Program-made: the position numbers and the translations under genes | In this document: positions 53,974-62,899 of the stretch, in pieces | How the letters are laid out: the number at the start of each line of letters is the position of its first letter | Position numbering within the stretch: the first letter of the stretch is position 1 | Assembly: GCF_016745095.1 (NCBI RefSeq) | Contig: NZ_CP067087.1 | Span: 2,282,501 to 2,346,500, forward strand | DNA from: Croceicoccus sp. YJ47 | GTDB taxonomy: Bacteria > Pseudomonadota > Alphaproteobacteria > Sphingomonadales > Sphingomonadaceae | Direction: 5' to 3' | Length of the DNA stretch: 64,000 nt | Notes under the pieces: generated by a model | Told to the model about the DNA's origin: nothing | What the model saw: only the letters and a program-made list of their open reading frames with translations | The model's database searches: none

Positions 53974-54729
53974 CTATTGCGCGGTGAGACCGCCATCGAC
54001 CACGAATTCGCAGCCGGTGATATAGGTCGACTGGTCGGATACGAGGAACCCGATCATGTTCGCGATGTCTTCGGGCTTGCCCATGCGTTTCATGGGAATG
54101 CTCTCGTTGATGATGTCGTATTGCTCGGGATTGTCCTTCAATGCGACCTTCTGCATGTCGGTCCAGATCATGCCGGGGTGCACCGAATTGACGCGAATGT
54201 TCTGCGCCGCGGCCTCCAGCGCGATGCTCTTCGTCATCAGGCGGACGCCGGCCTTGCTCGCGGAATAGGCCGTGCAGCCGGGAATCCCCACCAGCCCGGC
54301 GATCGAGGACAGGTTCACGATGGAACCGCTTTCCTGCTCGCGCATCACCGGTAGAACCGCCTGACAGCCGAGAAAGACGCTCTTCATGTTGACGTCGATC
54401 TGCCTGTCCCAGGTGTCCTCGCTCACCTCCGGCAGCATGCCCAGCGTGGCGATCCCCGCATTGTTCACCAGCGCGTCGATGCGCCCGGTCTCGGCCTTCA
54501 CCTTCGCGACGAGGGCGGTCCATTCCTCCTTCTTGGTCACGTCCTGGCGCAGGCCGACCGCGGTGCAGCCTTCCTTCGACAATTCGTCGACGCGCCGCGA
54601 TATCGCGTCCTCGTCGAGGTCGGTGATGTAGACGGTCATGCCTTTGCCGGCGAGGAGCCGCGCGGTCGCGAAGCCGAGCCCCGCCGCCGATGCGGCGCCG
54701 GTGACGATCGCGGTCTGCTTGTCTGTCAT
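53974..54729 (-). CDS. SDR family NAD(P)-dependent oxidoreductase
   Basis: A 251-residue classical SDR: VTGAASAAGLGFATARLL at the start, Asp at the end of beta-2 (ITDLDED), NNAG, catalytic YSASK and a terminal VDGGLTAQ. The cofactor motif is extended (GAASAAGLG), which is less common than GxxxGIG. The gene follows the MDR gene on the same strand with a 46-base gap, suggesting a two-gene unit. The substrate is unknown. Confidence 0.88.
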   Translation of the reverse strand: MTDKQTAIVTGAASAAGLGFATARLLAGKGMTVYITDLDEDAISRRVDELSKEGCTAVGLRQDVTKKEEWTALVAKVKAETGRIDALVNNAGIATLGMLPEVSEDTWDRQIDVNMKSVFLGCQAVLPVMREQESGSIVNLSSIAGLVGIPGCTAYSASKAGVRLMTKSIALEAAAQNIRVNSVHPGMIWTDMQKVALKDNPEQYDIINESIPMKRMGKPEDIANMIGFLVSDQSTYITGCEFVVDGGLTAQ

Positions 54730-54775
54730 AAACTCTCCCGTATTGTTTGTGTTCTCGTGTCCCGGCGCGGTCCGG

Positions 54776-55780
54776 CTATAGCTTGAGCAGCGTCTTGCCG
54801 ACGTTCTTGCCCGTCATCATGCGGCCGTAGGCGACGAGCGTGTTCTCGATACCCTCGGTGATGTCGAAGGGCAGGTCGATCTTGTCCTCGCGGAGCCAGC
54901 CCAGCAGGCGTTCGTAGAGTTCCGGCCCCTTTTCCGGCACGTCGGGGAGGAAGATCCCCTCGATCCGGAGGCGTTTCATCAACACCTGGTCGAAATGTTT
55001 CGGGCCGGGCATGGGTTCGTCGCGGTCGTATCCGGCGATGAGGCCGCACACGCCGATCCGCCCCTTGAGCGCCATGTTCGGCATCACCGCATCGAGGATC
55101 GCGCCGCCGACATTCTCGAAATAGGCGGTCGGCGCTTCGCCGAATGCGACGATGCGTTCGGCCACGTCCTCGTTCTTGTAATCGATGGCCATGTCGACCC
55201 CGAAACGGTCGGTCAGGATTGCGCATTTTTCGGGGCCGCCGGCAATGCCGATGACCTTCGCGCCGAGGTTCCTGCCGATCTGGCAGGCAAGCGATCCCGT
55301 CGCCCCGGCGGCCGCCGAAACGACCAGCACGTCGCCCTCGACCAGCCCGATGATGTCCCGCACGCCGTAAAGCGCGGTCCAGCCGTTCAGCCCGAGCACG
55401 CCGAAATGCTGACGGATGTCGGGCACGTCGTCGTCGAGCGTGACGGCCCATGCCTCGTCCGGAACGACGGTCGAATATTCCGCCCATTGGCCGAACACCC
55501 GCACGAGCGAGCCGACCGCGAACCGGTCGTCGCGCGATTCCACCACGCGCCCGATGGATTGCCCCGACATCGGCGAGCCCAGCGGCAGCGGCGGCTGATA
55601 ACCATCCTCGCGCTCGCCCATCCACATGCGCGTGCCGGCGTCCATCGACAGATATTCGTTTTTCAGCCGGATCTGCCCCTCCCCGATCGGGGGAAGCGTC
55701 TCGCTCTGCAGCGAGAGCGCGGCGGCGAAATCGTCCCCTTCGGGATGGCGGTCCAGTCTCCAGAAGCGATTCTCGGTCAT
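54776..55780 (-). CDS. NADP-dependent MDR oxidoreductase (zinc-free)
   Basis: A 334-residue reductase related to the MDR at 50404 (TENRFWRLDRHPEGDD start, SAAAGATGSLACQIG cofactor motif, IDYKNEDV, GKNVGKTLLKL end). It lacks the zinc-binding Cys residues, as expected for enone or quinone reductases. The start 55780 is chosen because AAAGGA is six bases upstream; MPM at 55786 would sit directly on it. It is divergent from a large TonB-dependent receptor gene, as is its relative at 50404. Confidence 0.86.
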   Translation of the reverse strand: MTENRFWRLDRHPEGDDFAAALSLQSETLPPIGEGQIRLKNEYLSMDAGTRMWMGEREDGYQPPLPLGSPMSGQSIGRVVESRDDRFAVGSLVRVFGQWAEYSTVVPDEAWAVTLDDDVPDIRQHFGVLGLNGWTALYGVRDIIGLVEGDVLVVSAAAGATGSLACQIGRNLGAKVIGIAGGPEKCAILTDRFGVDMAIDYKNEDVAERIVAFGEAPTAYFENVGGAILDAVMPNMALKGRIGVCGLIAGYDRDEPMPGPKHFDQVLMKRLRIEGIFLPDVPEKGPELYERLLGWLREDKIDLPFDITEGIENTLVAYGRMMTGKNVGKTLLKL

Positions 55781-55958
55781 TGGCATCCTTTCTTTTGCGT
55801 CATGGGTGCGAGGGGACGCGGGCCGATGCACCTGTTCGTTTCGATAGCTATGCCAAACGTGAGGGCGAAATCGCCCCCGTTTTTCGTAAGGTCGACCGGC
55901 AATAAAGAGGCGGTCGGACACCCAAGTCCGGCGCCAGATCAAAGGGAGAGAAACGACG

Positions 55959-58442
55959 ATGACCCCAACGGTCAAATCCGTCCTCATGCTGGGCTGCGCC
56001 GGTGCGGCGTTCTGCGCGACGCCGGCCTTCGCACAGCTTGCCGAGAGTGAAACCGATTACCAGGCGACGGGCGAACAGGCCCGCGGCGGCCTTTCCGAAA
56101 TCGTCGTCACGGCCCGCAAGCGCGAGGAAAGCGTGCAGGACGTGCCCGTGGCCGTCACCGCGATTTCCGAAGAAGTCATTCAGAACCGCGACATCACCAG
56201 CGTCGAGAAGATCGCCGCCATCGCGCCGCAGTTCAACGTGGGCCGCGCCTCCAACGGTTCGGGCGCGCAGCTGACCCTGCGCGGGATCGGCTCGTCCTCG
56301 ACCTCCATCGGGATCGAGCAATCGGTCGCGGTCGTCGTCGACGGTGCCTATTACGGGCAGGGCCGCATCATCAACGAAGGGTTCTTCGATCTGCAACGGG
56401 TCGAGGTGCTCAAGGGGCCGCAGGCGCTGTTCTTCGGCAAGAACGCGACCGCGGGCGTCATTTCCATCACCACCAACGATCCCGGCCCGGTGCCCGAATT
56501 CATCGTGCGCGGATCGTATGAGTTCCAGGCCGAGCAATACAGGCTGTCGGCCATCGCGTCCTATCCGCTGTCCGATACCCTGGGTATCCGCCTCGCCGGG
56601 CGCTACACCAATCAGCAGGGCGGCTATTACACGAACAAGGCCGAACCGTTCGGGTACACCACGGTCGATTTCGCCGATCTCGCCGCAGGCGGCGACGGCG
56701 ATCCGCTGACTTTCACGGCACAGCCCGCCCCGCGCGAACAGCCGCAGGAGGAGGAATTCCTCGGCCGGGCCACGGTGAAGTTCGAGCCGACCGACCGGCT
56801 GACCTTCACGTTCAAGGGCAGCTACGACATCAACAATGCGAAGAACAATTCGTGGAACTACGTCGCCTATCGCTGCGGCCTGGAAAGCGGGTTGTCGCAA
56901 TTGACGGGCGAGCCGTGCGCCGAGGATTTCGTCAATTACCAGAACAATTTCCCGAGCGAGATCGCCGCGAATTTCCCGGTGGCGAAGCCGGATGGCAGCC
57001 TGTTCAACCGGTACGAATCGGCCGCCGGCACGCTCAACATCGTCTATGATGCCGACGTGCTTCAGATCACCTCGGTGTCCAATTACCAGTGGACGAACAA
57101 CAAATGGGCCTGCGCCTGCGATTTTCAGTCGGGACCGGGTTCGAACTGGGCGACGGAGGATTCCAGCTGGGATGCCTGGTCGCAGGAGCTTCGCTTCCTC
57201 ACGCAGCTCGACGGCCCGCTCAACCTCATGGTCGGCGGCCTGTATCAGAACACGACCCGCGATTTCGACCAGTATATCATCCTGGGCAATATCCGGAACA
57301 GCGACGCACCGCCGGGATTCGAATATGTCGGCACGTCGAAGACCAGCTTTACCGATGGCGAAACCTTCGCCGTGTTCGGACAGCTCACCTTTCAGCTCAC
57401 CGACACGCTCGAACTGGCGGGCGGTGCACGCTACACCGACGAAACGAAGGACAGCTTCTTTACGCAGCCCTACAACAATCCCGCGCTGACCGGCATCTTC
57501 CGCCCCTCGGACGCGGCGGACGGGCTGGGCGTGATCACCGCGCAGCAGCATTTCGAGGATGTCTCGCCCGAAGCCTCGCTTACCTGGCAGCCGAGCCGCG
57601 ACCTGCTCGTGTTCGGCGCATACAAGACCGCGTATAAATCGGGCGGTTTTTCGAACGGCGGCATCAACTCGCAATTCTCGCCCAATCCGCAGGATGACCT
57701 CACGTTCGAGCCGGAGACCGCTGAGGGTTTCGAAGTCGGCGTGAAATCGACGATCCTCGACAATCAGCTCCGCCTGAACGTGATCGCCTTCACCTATGAT
57801 TACAGCGATCTGCAGGTCGATTTCTTCAACTCGCCGATCTTCGCGTTTCAAACGCTCACCGCCGACGCGCGCACCCGCGGCGTCGAGGTCGAGTTCGAAT
57901 ATGCGCCCTATGCGGTGGAAGGGCTGAACGTGTATGGCTCGGTGAACTATACCGATGCGGAATACACCGATTTCCCGCAGGCGCCGTGCTACGCCGGACA
58001 GACCCCGGCCGCCTACTGCACCCCGATCAGCGCGATTGCCGCGCGTCAGGATCTGACCGGGACCGAGCTGTCGGTCGCGCCCGACTGGACCGGCAATCTC
58101 GGCCTCACCTACGACCGCGATCTCGGCGTCGATTACAAGCTGGGCTTCAACGTCGATGCCAAATATTCGGGCAGCTACAACCCGTCGGGCTTCGGCAATC
58201 CGCTCAGCCGGCAGGACAGCTATGTCACGCTCGATGCCGGGGTACGCTTCGGCGCGGCGAACGACCGGTGGCAGATCGCCGTGCTGGGCAAGAACCTGAC
58301 GAACGAGTTCTTCGTCACCGGCGTCGTCGACGGCCCGTCGACCGGCGGCGGCACCGGCACGCCCGGCGGCTTCCCCGCGGATCAGCTCGGCTTCGGCAAC
58401 CTGCCCCGCACGGTGCAGGTGGAGCTCACGACACGTTTCTGA
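55959..58442 (+). CDS. TonB-dependent receptor
   Basis: An 827-residue outer-membrane receptor. The signal peptide is about 1-25 (ends AFAQ). The TonB-box-like region EIVVTARKREESVQD precedes the plug (LTLRGIGSSSTS, VLKGPQALFFGKNATAG). A long barrel follows, with a C-terminal VQVELTTRF. AAAGGGAGAG precedes the ATG. No Fur-box-like site is visible in the divergent gap, and the gene is embedded in oxygenase genes, so import of the pathway substrate is a reasonable guess. It is divergent from an MDR gene. Confidence 0.9.
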   Translation: MTPTVKSVLMLGCAGAAFCATPAFAQLAESETDYQATGEQARGGLSEIVVTARKREESVQDVPVAVTAISEEVIQNRDITSVEKIAAIAPQFNVGRASNGSGAQLTLRGIGSSSTSIGIEQSVAVVVDGAYYGQGRIINEGFFDLQRVEVLKGPQALFFGKNATAGVISITTNDPGPVPEFIVRGSYEFQAEQYRLSAIASYPLSDTLGIRLAGRYTNQQGGYYTNKAEPFGYTTVDFADLAAGGDGDPLTFTAQPAPREQPQEEEFLGRATVKFEPTDRLTFTFKGSYDINNAKNNSWNYVAYRCGLESGLSQLTGEPCAEDFVNYQNNFPSEIAANFPVAKPDGSLFNRYESAAGTLNIVYDADVLQITSVSNYQWTNNKWACACDFQSGPGSNWATEDSSWDAWSQELRFLTQLDGPLNLMVGGLYQNTTRDFDQYIILGNIRNSDAPPGFEYVGTSKTSFTDGETFAVFGQLTFQLTDTLELAGGARYTDETKDSFFTQPYNNPALTGIFRPSDAADGLGVITAQQHFEDVSPEASLTWQPSRDLLVFGAYKTAYKSGGFSNGGINSQFSPNPQDDLTFEPETAEGFEVGVKSTILDNQLRLNVIAFTYDYSDLQVDFFNSPIFAFQTLTADARTRGVEVEFEYAPYAVEGLNVYGSVNYTDAEYTDFPQAPCYAGQTPAAYCTPISAIAARQDLTGTELSVAPDWTGNLGLTYDRDLGVDYKLGFNVDAKYSGSYNPSGFGNPLSRQDSYVTLDAGVRFGAANDRWQIAVLGKNLTNEFFVTGVVDGPSTGGGTGTPGGFPADQLGFGNLPRTVQVELTTRF

Positions 58443-58463
58443 TCTCCCGATCACAAACAACTC

Positions 58464-58500
58464 GGGCGGTCTCTTCATTGCGAAGAGACCGCCCTTTTTT
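58464..58500. terminator. Intrinsic terminator
   Basis: GGGCGGTCTCTTC pairs with GAAGAGACCGCCC around a 5-base loop, followed by six T residues. It terminates the receptor gene, convergent with the NTF2-like gene. Confidence 0.88.
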
Positions 58501-58522
58501 CATGCCGCGATAGAAAAGGGGC

Positions 58523-58936
58523 TCAGCCCTGGCGGTGGATGTTGCGAAATGCGCGGCGCTGGAAATACCAGCGGCCGTCGATCTTCACGCATTCGTCGTC
58601 ATATTCGCCGCGATCGCGCTTCGTCACGCCGTCCTGGTCGTACACTTCGGAGGTATAGGCGCGGACCTTGGCCGTATCGCCGTCGACCTCGATGCTGCCG
58701 CAATAGGCTTCGAAGATGATGCCGGGATATTGCGCCATCGCCTCGGTCCACAGCTTCACGATGTTCTCGCGGCCCGTCTGCGCCGGAAATTCGGGGTAGT
58801 CGGGCATGGTCCAGTGCGCGTCCTCGGCCCAGGTGGAGCCCCAGAGTTCGGGGTCACGCTGCGTGACGGCGTCGGCATAGGTGTCGATCAGCTCGCGAAT
58901 GGCGATGCGATCTTCGAGCGGTCCGGTAAATGGCAT
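58523..58936 (-). CDS. NTF2/SnoaL-like protein
   Basis: A 137-residue NTF2-like protein (PFTGPLEDRIAIRELIDTYADAV, WAEDAHWTMPDYPEFP, GEYDDECVKIDGRWYFQRRAF). It is paralogous to the protein at 43999 and, like that one, is next to Rieske-family genes, here a ferredoxin. A beta-subunit, isomerase or hydratase role is possible. ATG 58936 is chosen as the first family-like start; upstream residues are Arg-rich and unlike the family. Confidence 0.8.
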   Translation of the reverse strand: MPFTGPLEDRIAIRELIDTYADAVTQRDPELWGSTWAEDAHWTMPDYPEFPAQTGRENIVKLWTEAMAQYPGIIFEAYCGSIEVDGDTAKVRAYTSEVYDQDGVTKRDRGEYDDECVKIDGRWYFQRRAFRNIHRQG

Positions 58937-59055
58937 GGATGGTCTCTCCCAATGGTCGGCGCGGCCGGAACGGCTCGCACTCGGAAGGGAAGGTAAGCCG
59001 CGCATGCCGCGCTGCGAACCTGCCTCAATGGGCAGGATGCAGCGCGTTTCGCGGA

Positions 59056-59409
59056 TTACTTGGTCGAGACGGGCAATTCTTCCATGCCGGGCTTTTCATC
59101 GGGGATGCACACCTCGATCGTGCCATCGGTCACCCGCGTCTCGAACGTGCGGAGATCGGGATAGGCCCCGCCGATGCAGCGGCCCGTCTCCACCTCGAAA
59201 CGCGCGCCGTGCAGGGGGCACATGATCGCCCCGCGGCGAATGCGCCCGCCCGAAAGCAGCGCCGCCTGATGCGTGCAGCGGTCGTTGACCGCGCTATACC
59301 CGTCATCGGTTTTCGCGGCGAGCACGTACCAGCCGGCGATTTTCGTCGCCAGCTTTCCATCCTCGGGAAATTCGTCTTCTGCAATCAGATCGTGCCAGCT
59401 GTGGCTCAT
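59056..59409 (-). CDS. Rieske [2Fe-2S] ferredoxin
   Basis: A 117-residue small Rieske protein. The ligands are C45-x-H47 (RCTHQAALLSGG) and C64-x-x-H67 (CPLHGARF), the pattern of soluble ferredoxins that pass electrons to Rieske oxygenases. It is the only ferredoxin seen in the window and may serve all four alpha subunits. No ferredoxin reductase is nearby. It lies between a VOC gene 18 bases upstream and an NTF2-like gene downstream on the same strand, so the three are probably cotranscribed. Confidence 0.9.
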   Translation of the reverse strand: MSHSWHDLIAEDEFPEDGKLATKIAGWYVLAAKTDDGYSAVNDRCTHQAALLSGGRIRRGAIMCPLHGARFEVETGRCIGGAYPDLRTFETRVTDGTIEVCIPDEKPGMEELPVSTK

Positions 59410-59427
59410 GCGATAATTCCTGTCGGC

Positions 59428-59970
59428 CTATTCGAAACGGATGGTGCGAACAGGGTCGCTCCCATCCCAGTCCTGCGCGCTGCGGCGCACGAAATCGTAA
59501 AAATCGGTCAGTTGTTCGCGCCCTTCGTAAAGCTCCGTCATGTGACCGTAAACGTCGCGCGTATCGACGAAGGCAAAGCCGAAACCATCGTTCATCTCGC
59601 CATAGAACGCAGTCTCGCTGCCCTCGGCGCGCCAGGCGTCCATCGCGGCGGCGAGGTCGTCGACGAAGATCGCGACGTGATGGAGGCCGAAACGCCCGCT
59701 GTTGCGCGGATACATGTCGTGAAAGGCGGAAGGGCCATCGTTGTTCTGCTGCACGAACTCGACCATGACGTCGCCCCACTGCCCATAGGCGGAGCTGTGA
59801 TCGAGCGGGGCATCGGCGCCGCGATGGCGGCTGAGGCGCAGGGGGATGTTGTCGGCCACGAAATACGGCCCGGACCCGAAACGGGCATGGTGGCGGGCCG
59901 CGCTCTGCCGGACGTCGGCGCAGAAATACGCGATTTGCCGGATCGGCGATGGCGCCATGGCTGCGATCAT
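59428..59970 (-). CDS. VOC family protein
   Basis: A 180-residue VOC-fold protein with two modules (IRQIAYFCADVRQSAARHHARFG; LHHVAIFVDDLAAAMDAWRAEG) and a C-terminal HMTELYEGREQL segment that may supply a metal-binding Glu. It ends in DWDGSDPVRTIRFE, sharing the DWDGSDPVR tail of the VOC protein at 19866. GGAGAG precedes the ATG. It could be an extradiol-type dioxygenase, isomerase or lyase; the metal site is not certain. It is the first of three linked genes with the ferredoxin and an NTF2-like protein. Confidence 0.82.
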   Translation of the reverse strand: MIAAMAPSPIRQIAYFCADVRQSAARHHARFGSGPYFVADNIPLRLSRHRGADAPLDHSSAYGQWGDVMVEFVQQNNDGPSAFHDMYPRNSGRFGLHHVAIFVDDLAAAMDAWRAEGSETAFYGEMNDGFGFAFVDTRDVYGHMTELYEGREQLTDFYDFVRRSAQDWDGSDPVRTIRFE

Positions 59971-60101
59971 TTTTCTCTCCCTTGGCCTCCCGTCATAGCG
60001 GCGGCGCAGCCGTGCAGCAGGCTATCCATTCCGATAGCTGACGCTCGCTCGCCCCATGGCCGACAATCGCGCCGAACGACGATAACACGCAAGGAGAGAC
60101 C

Positions 60102-60509
60102 ATGACCGACGAAGGCGCGAGCCAGCTCATCAGCGACCTTTTCGCCGCCACCGCGGCGGGCGACTGGGACAAGGCGGAATCGATGCTGACCGACGATCTG
60201 GTCATTTACGAGGCCGATTGCGTGCCCATGGCGGGGAATTACCACGGCAGGAAAGCGCTGCAGGAGCTTTACACTGACGTGTTCACGAACCTCGACATTG
60301 CCGAGCTGGAACAGCTGGGGCAGACGGTCGGGGGCGAATATGTCATCAACATCGCCCGCATGCATTTCGCGCAGCCGGGGCTGAAACCCGCCGAATTGTG
60401 CGAACGTTTCACCATACGCGACGGCAAGGTGAGCGAGATCAAGCCCTATTATTTCGATCCGACGACGCTTACCGCCGCGGCCGAGGCCAAACATAAAGCC
60501 GCAAATTGA
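60102..60509 (+). CDS. NTF2-like (SnoaL-type) protein
   Basis: A 135-residue NTF2-like protein of a different type from the others here: LISDLFAATAAGDWDKAESMLTDDLVIYEAD, NYHGRKALQELYTDVF, and FTIRDGKVSEIKPYYFDP. It looks like limonene-epoxide-hydrolase or ketosteroid-isomerase-like proteins, without a catalytic assignment. CAAGGAGAGA precedes the ATG. Its TGA overlaps the start of the acyl-CoA dehydrogenase gene (TGATG), so it begins a three-gene operon with that enzyme and the APH-like kinase. Confidence 0.82.
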   Translation: MTDEGASQLISDLFAATAAGDWDKAESMLTDDLVIYEADCVPMAGNYHGRKALQELYTDVFTNLDIAELEQLGQTVGGEYVINIARMHFAQPGLKPAELCERFTIRDGKVSEIKPYYFDPTTLTAAAEAKHKAAN

Positions 60510-61738
60510 TGACCGACACGCTGGACGACAATCCGCTCTTTTCCATATCCGAACGGGCAAAGGACATCGGCGCGCGCGTCGAAACCTTCGTGCGCGAGAC
60601 GATCGCTCCTTACGAACACGATCCGCGGCGCGACCATCACGGCGCCCCGACCGAGGAGCTGGTCTCCGAAATGCGGTCCAGGGCGCGCGAGGCCGGCCTC
60701 ATGACGCCGCATATCATGGAGGACGGCTCGCATCTTTCGCAGGTGGAGACGGCCTATGTGCTGATCCGGTCGGGGCTGTCCCCGCTCGGCCCGCTGGCGC
60801 TCAACACCTGCGCGCCGGATGAGGGGAACATGTATCTGCTCGGCCATGTCGGCAGCGATTTTTTGAAAGACCGCTTTCTCAAGCAGTTGAAGACCGGCGA
60901 GGCGCGCTCCGCGTTCTTCATGACCGAGCCTGCCGAGTGGGGCGGGGCCGGTTCCGATCCGTCGATGATGAAGACCACCTGCCGCAAGGACGGCAACGCA
61001 TGGGTCGTGAACGGGCGCAAGGTGTTCATCACCGGGGCCGATGGCGCGAAGGTCGGCATCGTCATGGCGAAATCCACCGACGCCGACAGCGAGGGCGGCG
61101 CGTGCATGTTCCTCGTCGATCTGCCCAACGACGCGATCCGCATCGACCACGTGCCCAACACCATCGACAGCTCCATGCCCGGCGGCCACGCGACCGTCGT
61201 CATCGACAATTTGCGCGTGCCGGGAGAACAGATGCTGGGCGAGGCGGGCGAAGGCTTTAAATATGCGCAGGTCCGGCTGTCCCCGGCGCGGCTGTCGCAT
61301 TGCATGCGCTGGCTCGGTGCGTGCATCCGCAGCCACGAGATCGCCAGCGAATATGCGTGCGAGCGTCAGGCGTTCGGCAAGCCGCTCGTCGATCACGAGG
61401 GGGTCGGCTTCATGCTCGCCCAGAACCAGATCGACATCAAGCAGGCCGAGCTCATGATCTACTGGTGCGCGAGCGTGCTCGACACCGGCGATCTCGGCAC
61501 CACCGAGAGCAGCATGGCCAAGGTCGCCGTGTCCGAGGCATTGATGCGCATCGCCGACAATTGCGTACAGGTGATGGGCGGCACCGGCGTCACGGACAAG
61601 ACCATCGTGGAGCAGGTGTTCCGCGAAATCCGCGCCTTCCGCATCTATGACGGTCCGACCGAGGTGCACAAATGGTCGCTCGCCAAGAAGATCAAGAAAG
61701 CGCACCGCGCCGCCAGAGAGCAGACGCTCGCGCATTGA
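60509..61738 (+). CDS. Acyl-CoA dehydrogenase (ACAD11-like)
   Basis: A 409-residue acyl-CoA dehydrogenase: FFMTEPAEWGGAGSDPSMM, NGRKVFITGADG, QAFGKPLVDHEGVGFMLAQNQ, and C-terminal QVMGGTGVTDKTIVEQ with RIYDGPTEVHKW. The partnership with an APH-like kinase resembles the domain pair of ACAD10/11 and the LvaA-LvaC pair of levulinate catabolism, in which a 4-hydroxyacyl-CoA is phosphorylated and then converted. ATG 60509 overlaps the upstream stop. It lies 10 bases before the kinase gene. Confidence 0.87.
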   Translation: MTDTLDDNPLFSISERAKDIGARVETFVRETIAPYEHDPRRDHHGAPTEELVSEMRSRAREAGLMTPHIMEDGSHLSQVETAYVLIRSGLSPLGPLALNTCAPDEGNMYLLGHVGSDFLKDRFLKQLKTGEARSAFFMTEPAEWGGAGSDPSMMKTTCRKDGNAWVVNGRKVFITGADGAKVGIVMAKSTDADSEGGACMFLVDLPNDAIRIDHVPNTIDSSMPGGHATVVIDNLRVPGEQMLGEAGEGFKYAQVRLSPARLSHCMRWLGACIRSHEIASEYACERQAFGKPLVDHEGVGFMLAQNQIDIKQAELMIYWCASVLDTGDLGTTESSMAKVAVSEALMRIADNCVQVMGGTGVTDKTIVEQVFREIRAFRIYDGPTEVHKWSLAKKIKKAHRAAREQTLAH

Positions 61739-61748
61739 GGATGCCCCG

Positions 61749-62819
61749 ATGACCGATGTCGCACAGCAGAACACCGGCACCACCGCCGTGCGCGAAGGCT
61801 ACGAGCTTGACCGCGACGCGCTGACCGCCTGGATGGAGGCGCATGTCGACGCCTTTGCCGGGCCGTTGCAGGTCGCACAGTTCAAGGGCGGACAGTCGAA
61901 CCCGACCTACCGCCTGTCCACGCCCTCGCGCGATTACGTCCTGCGCCGCAAGCCACCGGGCAAGCTGCTCAAGGGCGCGCACGCGGTGGAACGGGAGGCC
62001 GCGGTGATGACTGGCCTCGGCAAGGCGGATTTTCCGGTGCCGCATATCTACGGCCTGTGCGAGGACGATGCCGTGCTGGGTACCGCGTTCTTCGTCATGG
62101 AAATGGTCGAGGGGCGCATATTCTGGGACGCGACGTTCCCCGATGTCGGGCGGGATGAACGGCCCGCCTATTTCGATGCGATGAACGGCGTCCTCGCCGA
62201 TCTGCACAAGGTAGACTACGCCGCCGTGGGCCTTGGCGATTATGGCCTACCCGGCAATTATTTCGAGCGGCAGATCGCGCGCTGGTCGAAACAATATCTG
62301 GCGGACGAAAAGGCGGGTCGGGACGCCAACATGGACCGGCTCGTCGAATGGCTGCCCGCCAACATTCCGCCCGGCGACGAAACCGCCATAGTCCATGGCG
62401 ACCTGCGCTGTGACAACATGATCTTTCATCCCAGCGAACCGCGCGTGCTGGCCGTGCTCGACTGGGAATTGTCGACGCTGGGCCATCCGCTCGCCGATTT
62501 TGCCTATAATGCGATGATGTACCGGATGCCGCCCGACATTGTCGCAGGGTTGAAAGGCGCCAATCTCGCCGCGCTCAACATCCCGAGCGAGGCGGAGTAT
62601 GTCGCGGCCTATTGCAAGCGGGTCGGGCGCGAGCGGATACCGAACTGGGATTTCTACATCGCGTTCAATTTCTTTCGCCTCGCCGCGATCTTTCACGGGA
62701 TCAAGGGGCGCGTCATCCGCGGCACCGCGGCCAGCGCGCAGGCGCAGGAACGCGCGAAGGATTTCCCCCGTCTCGCCGCGCTCGCCGCCGAGGCGATGGA
62801 GGCCTGCCGAACCGCGTGA
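61749..62819 (+). CDS. APH family phosphotransferase (ACAD10/11 N-domain-like kinase)
   Basis: A 356-residue kinase-fold protein. The catalytic loop HGDLRCDN gives H216, D218 and N223, and D238 (LDWELSTLG) is the metal-binding Asp. N-terminal FKGGQSNPTYRL and VLRRKPPG supply the nucleotide lobe. Despite the aminoglycoside phosphotransferase name, such genes beside acyl-CoA dehydrogenases are likely acyl-CoA kinases that phosphorylate hydroxyacyl-CoAs. It follows the acyl-CoA dehydrogenase by 10 bases; the ClC gene downstream is probably separate. Confidence 0.88.
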   Translation: MTDVAQQNTGTTAVREGYELDRDALTAWMEAHVDAFAGPLQVAQFKGGQSNPTYRLSTPSRDYVLRRKPPGKLLKGAHAVEREAAVMTGLGKADFPVPHIYGLCEDDAVLGTAFFVMEMVEGRIFWDATFPDVGRDERPAYFDAMNGVLADLHKVDYAAVGLGDYGLPGNYFERQIARWSKQYLADEKAGRDANMDRLVEWLPANIPPGDETAIVHGDLRCDNMIFHPSEPRVLAVLDWELSTLGHPLADFAYNAMMYRMPPDIVAGLKGANLAALNIPSEAEYVAAYCKRVGRERIPNWDFYIAFNFFRLAAIFHGIKGRVIRGTAASAQAQERAKDFPRLAALAAEAMEACRTA

Positions 62820-62899
62820 TCGCGGGCCGCGCCGCGCTCGGCACAGCAGGGGCGCGAAGCTGGCTGGACCTCGCGCCTATCGCCCGCTAGGCGGATGCG

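Noticed and set aside
55848-58478. An 876-codon open frame antisense to the large TonB-dependent receptor
   Set aside because: It is Arg/Gly/Ile-rich with no domain resemblance. The plus-strand frame has a signal peptide, TonB box, plug and barrel end. Long antisense frames are expected in GC-rich DNA.
61749-62819. Aminoglycoside resistance phosphotransferase
   Set aside because: The family name suggests it, but the gene is in an operon with an acyl-CoA dehydrogenase, and its pattern matches the kinase domain of ACAD10/11-type proteins.
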